Source of the DNA: JBJHBP01 sp050485645
GTDB taxonomy: Bacteria > Pseudomonadota > Gammaproteobacteria > Steroidobacterales > Rariloculaceae
Assembly: GCA_050485645.1 (NCBI GenBank)
Contig: JBJHBT010000026.1
Span: forward strand, 1 to 53,472
Direction of reading: 5' to 3'
DNA length: 53,472 bases
This document shows, piece after piece, positions 51,784 through 53,472 of this stretch (the stretch's first letter is position 1; each line of letters begins with the position of its first letter). The translations under genes were made by a program, and so were the position numbers. The notes under the pieces were generated by a model. The model was not told the origin of the DNA. It saw nothing but the letters and a program-made list of their open reading frames with translations, and ran no database searches.

Positions 51784-53472
51784 CTAGGCGGCGGATCCTT
51801 CGCTGCCCTCAGGCAGGAGCAGACGACGGAAGTCGTCCGCCGGCAGCGGTTTGTGAAAATAGAAGCCCTGTACCTCGTCGCAGCGATAGCTTTGCAGGAA
51901 TTCGAGCTGCTGCTCGTTCTCCACACGCTCGGCCACGACCCGCAGCCCGAGGCCGTGACCCAGGGCGATGATGGTCTTGACGATCGCCGCGTCGTCGGCG
52001 TCGATGGCGATGTCCTGCACGAACGATCCATCCACTTTCAGGCGGTCGACCGGAAAGCGTTTCAGATAGCTCAGCGACGAATAGCCGGTGCCGAAATCAT
52101 CCACTGAAATCTGCACACCCAGCGCCTTGATGGCTTTGAGCGTGGCGATCACCTGCTCGGCGTCATGCATGACCATGCTTTCGGTGAGTTCCAGTTCCAG
52201 GAACTCGGGCGCCAGTCCACTGAATGCGAGCGCATCGGACACTGTTTGTACGAAGTCCATCTGGCGGAACTGACGAGCCGATACATTGACTGACACGGTG
52301 ATCGGTGGCAGGCCGCTCTGCTGCCAGCTCCTGCATTGCACGCAGGCGGTGCGCAGTACCCAGCGGCCGATGTTCCCGATCAGGCCCGCTTCCTCGGCGA
52401 TCGGAATGAAGCGATCCGGTCCGATGGTTCCGCGGCCCGGCAGTTCCCATCGGATCAGTGCTTCGCAGCCGACAATGGTGCGTGAGCGCAGGTCGACACG
52501 CGGCTGGTAGTGCAGACGGAACTGGCCGCGCTCCAGCGCGCGCCGCAGGCTGCTTTCCAGTTCCAGTCGTTCGTGGACTCGACGGTTCAGCTCGGGGGTG
52601 TAGAACTGCACGTTGCTGCGGCCGTGTTCCTTGGCACGATACATTGCCGAGTCGGCATGCTTCAGCAGCGTCGCGGCATCGCTGCCATCGTCCGGATACA
52701 GCGCCACACCCAGACTGCAGGTGAGATGGAAGTCGCCATGCGGCGAGCGCCAGGGTTGCGACACCACTTCCAGTATCCGCTCCACGCGTCGTCCCACCGT
52801 GCCCGGTTCCTCCTGGCCATTGAGGATCACCACGAACTCGTCACCACCGATGCGGGCTACCGTGTCGAACTCGCGCACGCAGGCACGCAGACGCTGCGCG
52901 ACTTCGCGCAGCAGTTCGTCGCCGACATGGTGGCCGAGGCTGTCGTTGATCAGTTTGAAGCGGTCGAGATCGGCGAACAGCACGGCCAATCGTGTGCCGT
53001 AGCCGGCGGCGGTCAGAATGGCCTGTTGCAGCCGGTCGTGCAGCAGCGATCGGTTGGCAAGGCCGGTCAGAGCGTCGTAATTGGCCTGCTGTTCGATGCG
53101 CGACTGATAGTTCTTGAGCTCGGTGATGTCCTCGACCGTGCCCTCATAGTGCTTCACTTCACCGGATTCATCGCACACGGCGCGCGCGTTTTCGGAGATC
53201 CAGATCACCTTGCCGTCGCGCCGGCAGACCTGAGACTCGAAACCGCTGATCACACCCCGCGCACGCATGATGCGCATGAACTCGTCGCGCCGTTCCGGGT
53301 CCACGTACAACTGGCGGCCGATGTCGCGCAGACCGGTCATCAGATCCTGTGGCGAGTCGAAGCCGTAGATCCGTGCCAGCGCCGGATTGGCGTCCAGGTA
53401 GCGGCCATCCGGCGTGGTGCGAAAGATGCCTTCCAGCGCATTGTCGAACAGGCTGTGGTATCGGCGTTCGGC
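51784..53472 (-). CDS. PAS-GGDEF-EAL cyclic-di-GMP protein, N-terminally cut by the window
   Basis: 562 residues in the window; the start lies beyond 53472. The first about 130 residues are a PAS/PAC sensor (LFDNALEGIFRTTPDGRYLDA, then the PAC core IWISENARAVCDESGEVKHY). A GGDEF domain follows with intact IGGDEF (cyclase signature) and DLDRFKLINDSLGHHVGD, then an EAL domain with intact CEALIRWE, DDFGTGYSSLSYL and VVAERVENEQQ. Both catalytic signatures look intact, so it could make, break, or switch between making and breaking cyclic-di-GMP. The signal it senses is not visible. Confidence 0.93.
   Translation of the reverse strand, partial: AERRYHSLFDNALEGIFRTTPDGRYLDANPALARIYGFDSPQDLMTGLRDIGRQLYVDPERRDEFMRIMRARGVISGFESQVCRRDGKVIWISENARAVCDESGEVKHYEGTVEDITELKNYQSRIEQQANYDALTGLANRSLLHDRLQQAILTAAGYGTRLAVLFADLDRFKLINDSLGHHVGDELLREVAQRLRACVREFDTVARIGGDEFVVILNGQEEPGTVGRRVERILEVVSQPWRSPHGDFHLTCSLGVALYPDDGSDAATLLKHADSAMYRAKEHGRSNVQFYTPELNRRVHERLELESSLRRALERGQFRLHYQPRVDLRSRTIVGCEALIRWELPGRGTIGPDRFIPIAEEAGLIGNIGRWVLRTACVQCRSWQQSGLPPITVSVNVSARQFRQMDFVQTVSDALAFSGLAPEFLELELTESMVMHDAEQVIATLKAIKALGVQISVDDFGTGYSSLSYLKRFPVDRLKVDGSFVQDIAIDADDAAIVKTIIALGHGLGLRVVAERVENEQQLEFLQSYRCDEVQGFYFHKPLPADDFRRLLLPEGSEGSAA

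Noticed and set aside
1..53472. tRNA, rRNA, CRISPR arrays, insertion sequences, phage genes
   Set aside because: No CCA-ended cloverleaf, no regularly spaced repeats, and no transposase or integrase motif found by eye; the nine-base repeats are within coding sequences.

Overview
The window is a high-GC bacterial chromosome segment. The opening order rpsK-rpsD-rpoA-rplQ (the end of the alpha ribosomal operon) and an RpoA tail containing NWPPASL point to a Gammaproteobacterium. The two TonB receptors, decaheme porin-cytochrome, PQQ dehydrogenase and Tat-exported PhoX suggest a free-living, non-enteric lineage, perhaps near Steroidobacterales or Woeseiales; that placement is inference. I see no rRNA, tRNA, CRISPR array, phage or transposase gene.

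Layout: (1) 1-2330, ribosomal proteins and RpoA. (2) 2361-9271, housekeeping and membrane genes: a small kinase, an isoprenylcysteine-type methyltransferase, gamma-glutamyltransferase, TrpRS, a LapA-domain protein, a CPBP protease, and a DAHP synthase preceded by what reads as an aromatic-amino-acid attenuator whose leader peptide contains RYYFWYYGF. (3) 8903-14925, a tightly overlapping minus-strand operon: decaheme cytochrome (DmsE/MtrA), MtrB/PioB outer-membrane barrel, ferric-reductase-like flavocytochrome, cytochrome-b5-like protein, methyltransferase, DUF1622. It looks like an electron conduit across both membranes. (4) 15147-17355, Na/Pi symporter, PhoU-like protein, tautomerase-like protein. 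(5) 17417-22201, an accessory stretch of repeat proteins (HEAT-like, ankyrin, TPR) with a gene interrupted by an in-frame amber codon whose second half looks like DUF4329/JAB. (6) 22443-29033, two divergent TonB-dependent receptors. (7) 29136-34152, a TetR-controlled RND pump with a clear palindromic operator. (8) 34216-35013, the fused remnants of a MocR-type regulator and a LysE exporter, apparently joined by a deletion. (9) 35024-42115, two small membrane or exported proteins, a PQQ dehydrogenase with a haem domain, an SMP-30-like lipoprotein and two tandem paralogous exported proteins. (10) 42167-48773, a second RND system in which permease and NodT-type outer-membrane factor are one 1515-residue polypeptide, with adaptor and divergent TetR gene. 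(11) 48990-53472, a small exported protein, PhoX phosphatase, and a PAS-GGDEF-EAL protein cut by the window edge.

The observations most worth following up are the DAHP synthase attenuator, the electron-conduit operon with a flavocytochrome and b5-like protein, the RND-NodT fusion with an embedded lipobox, the MocR/LysE deletion scar, and the repeat-protein island with the amber-split gene.
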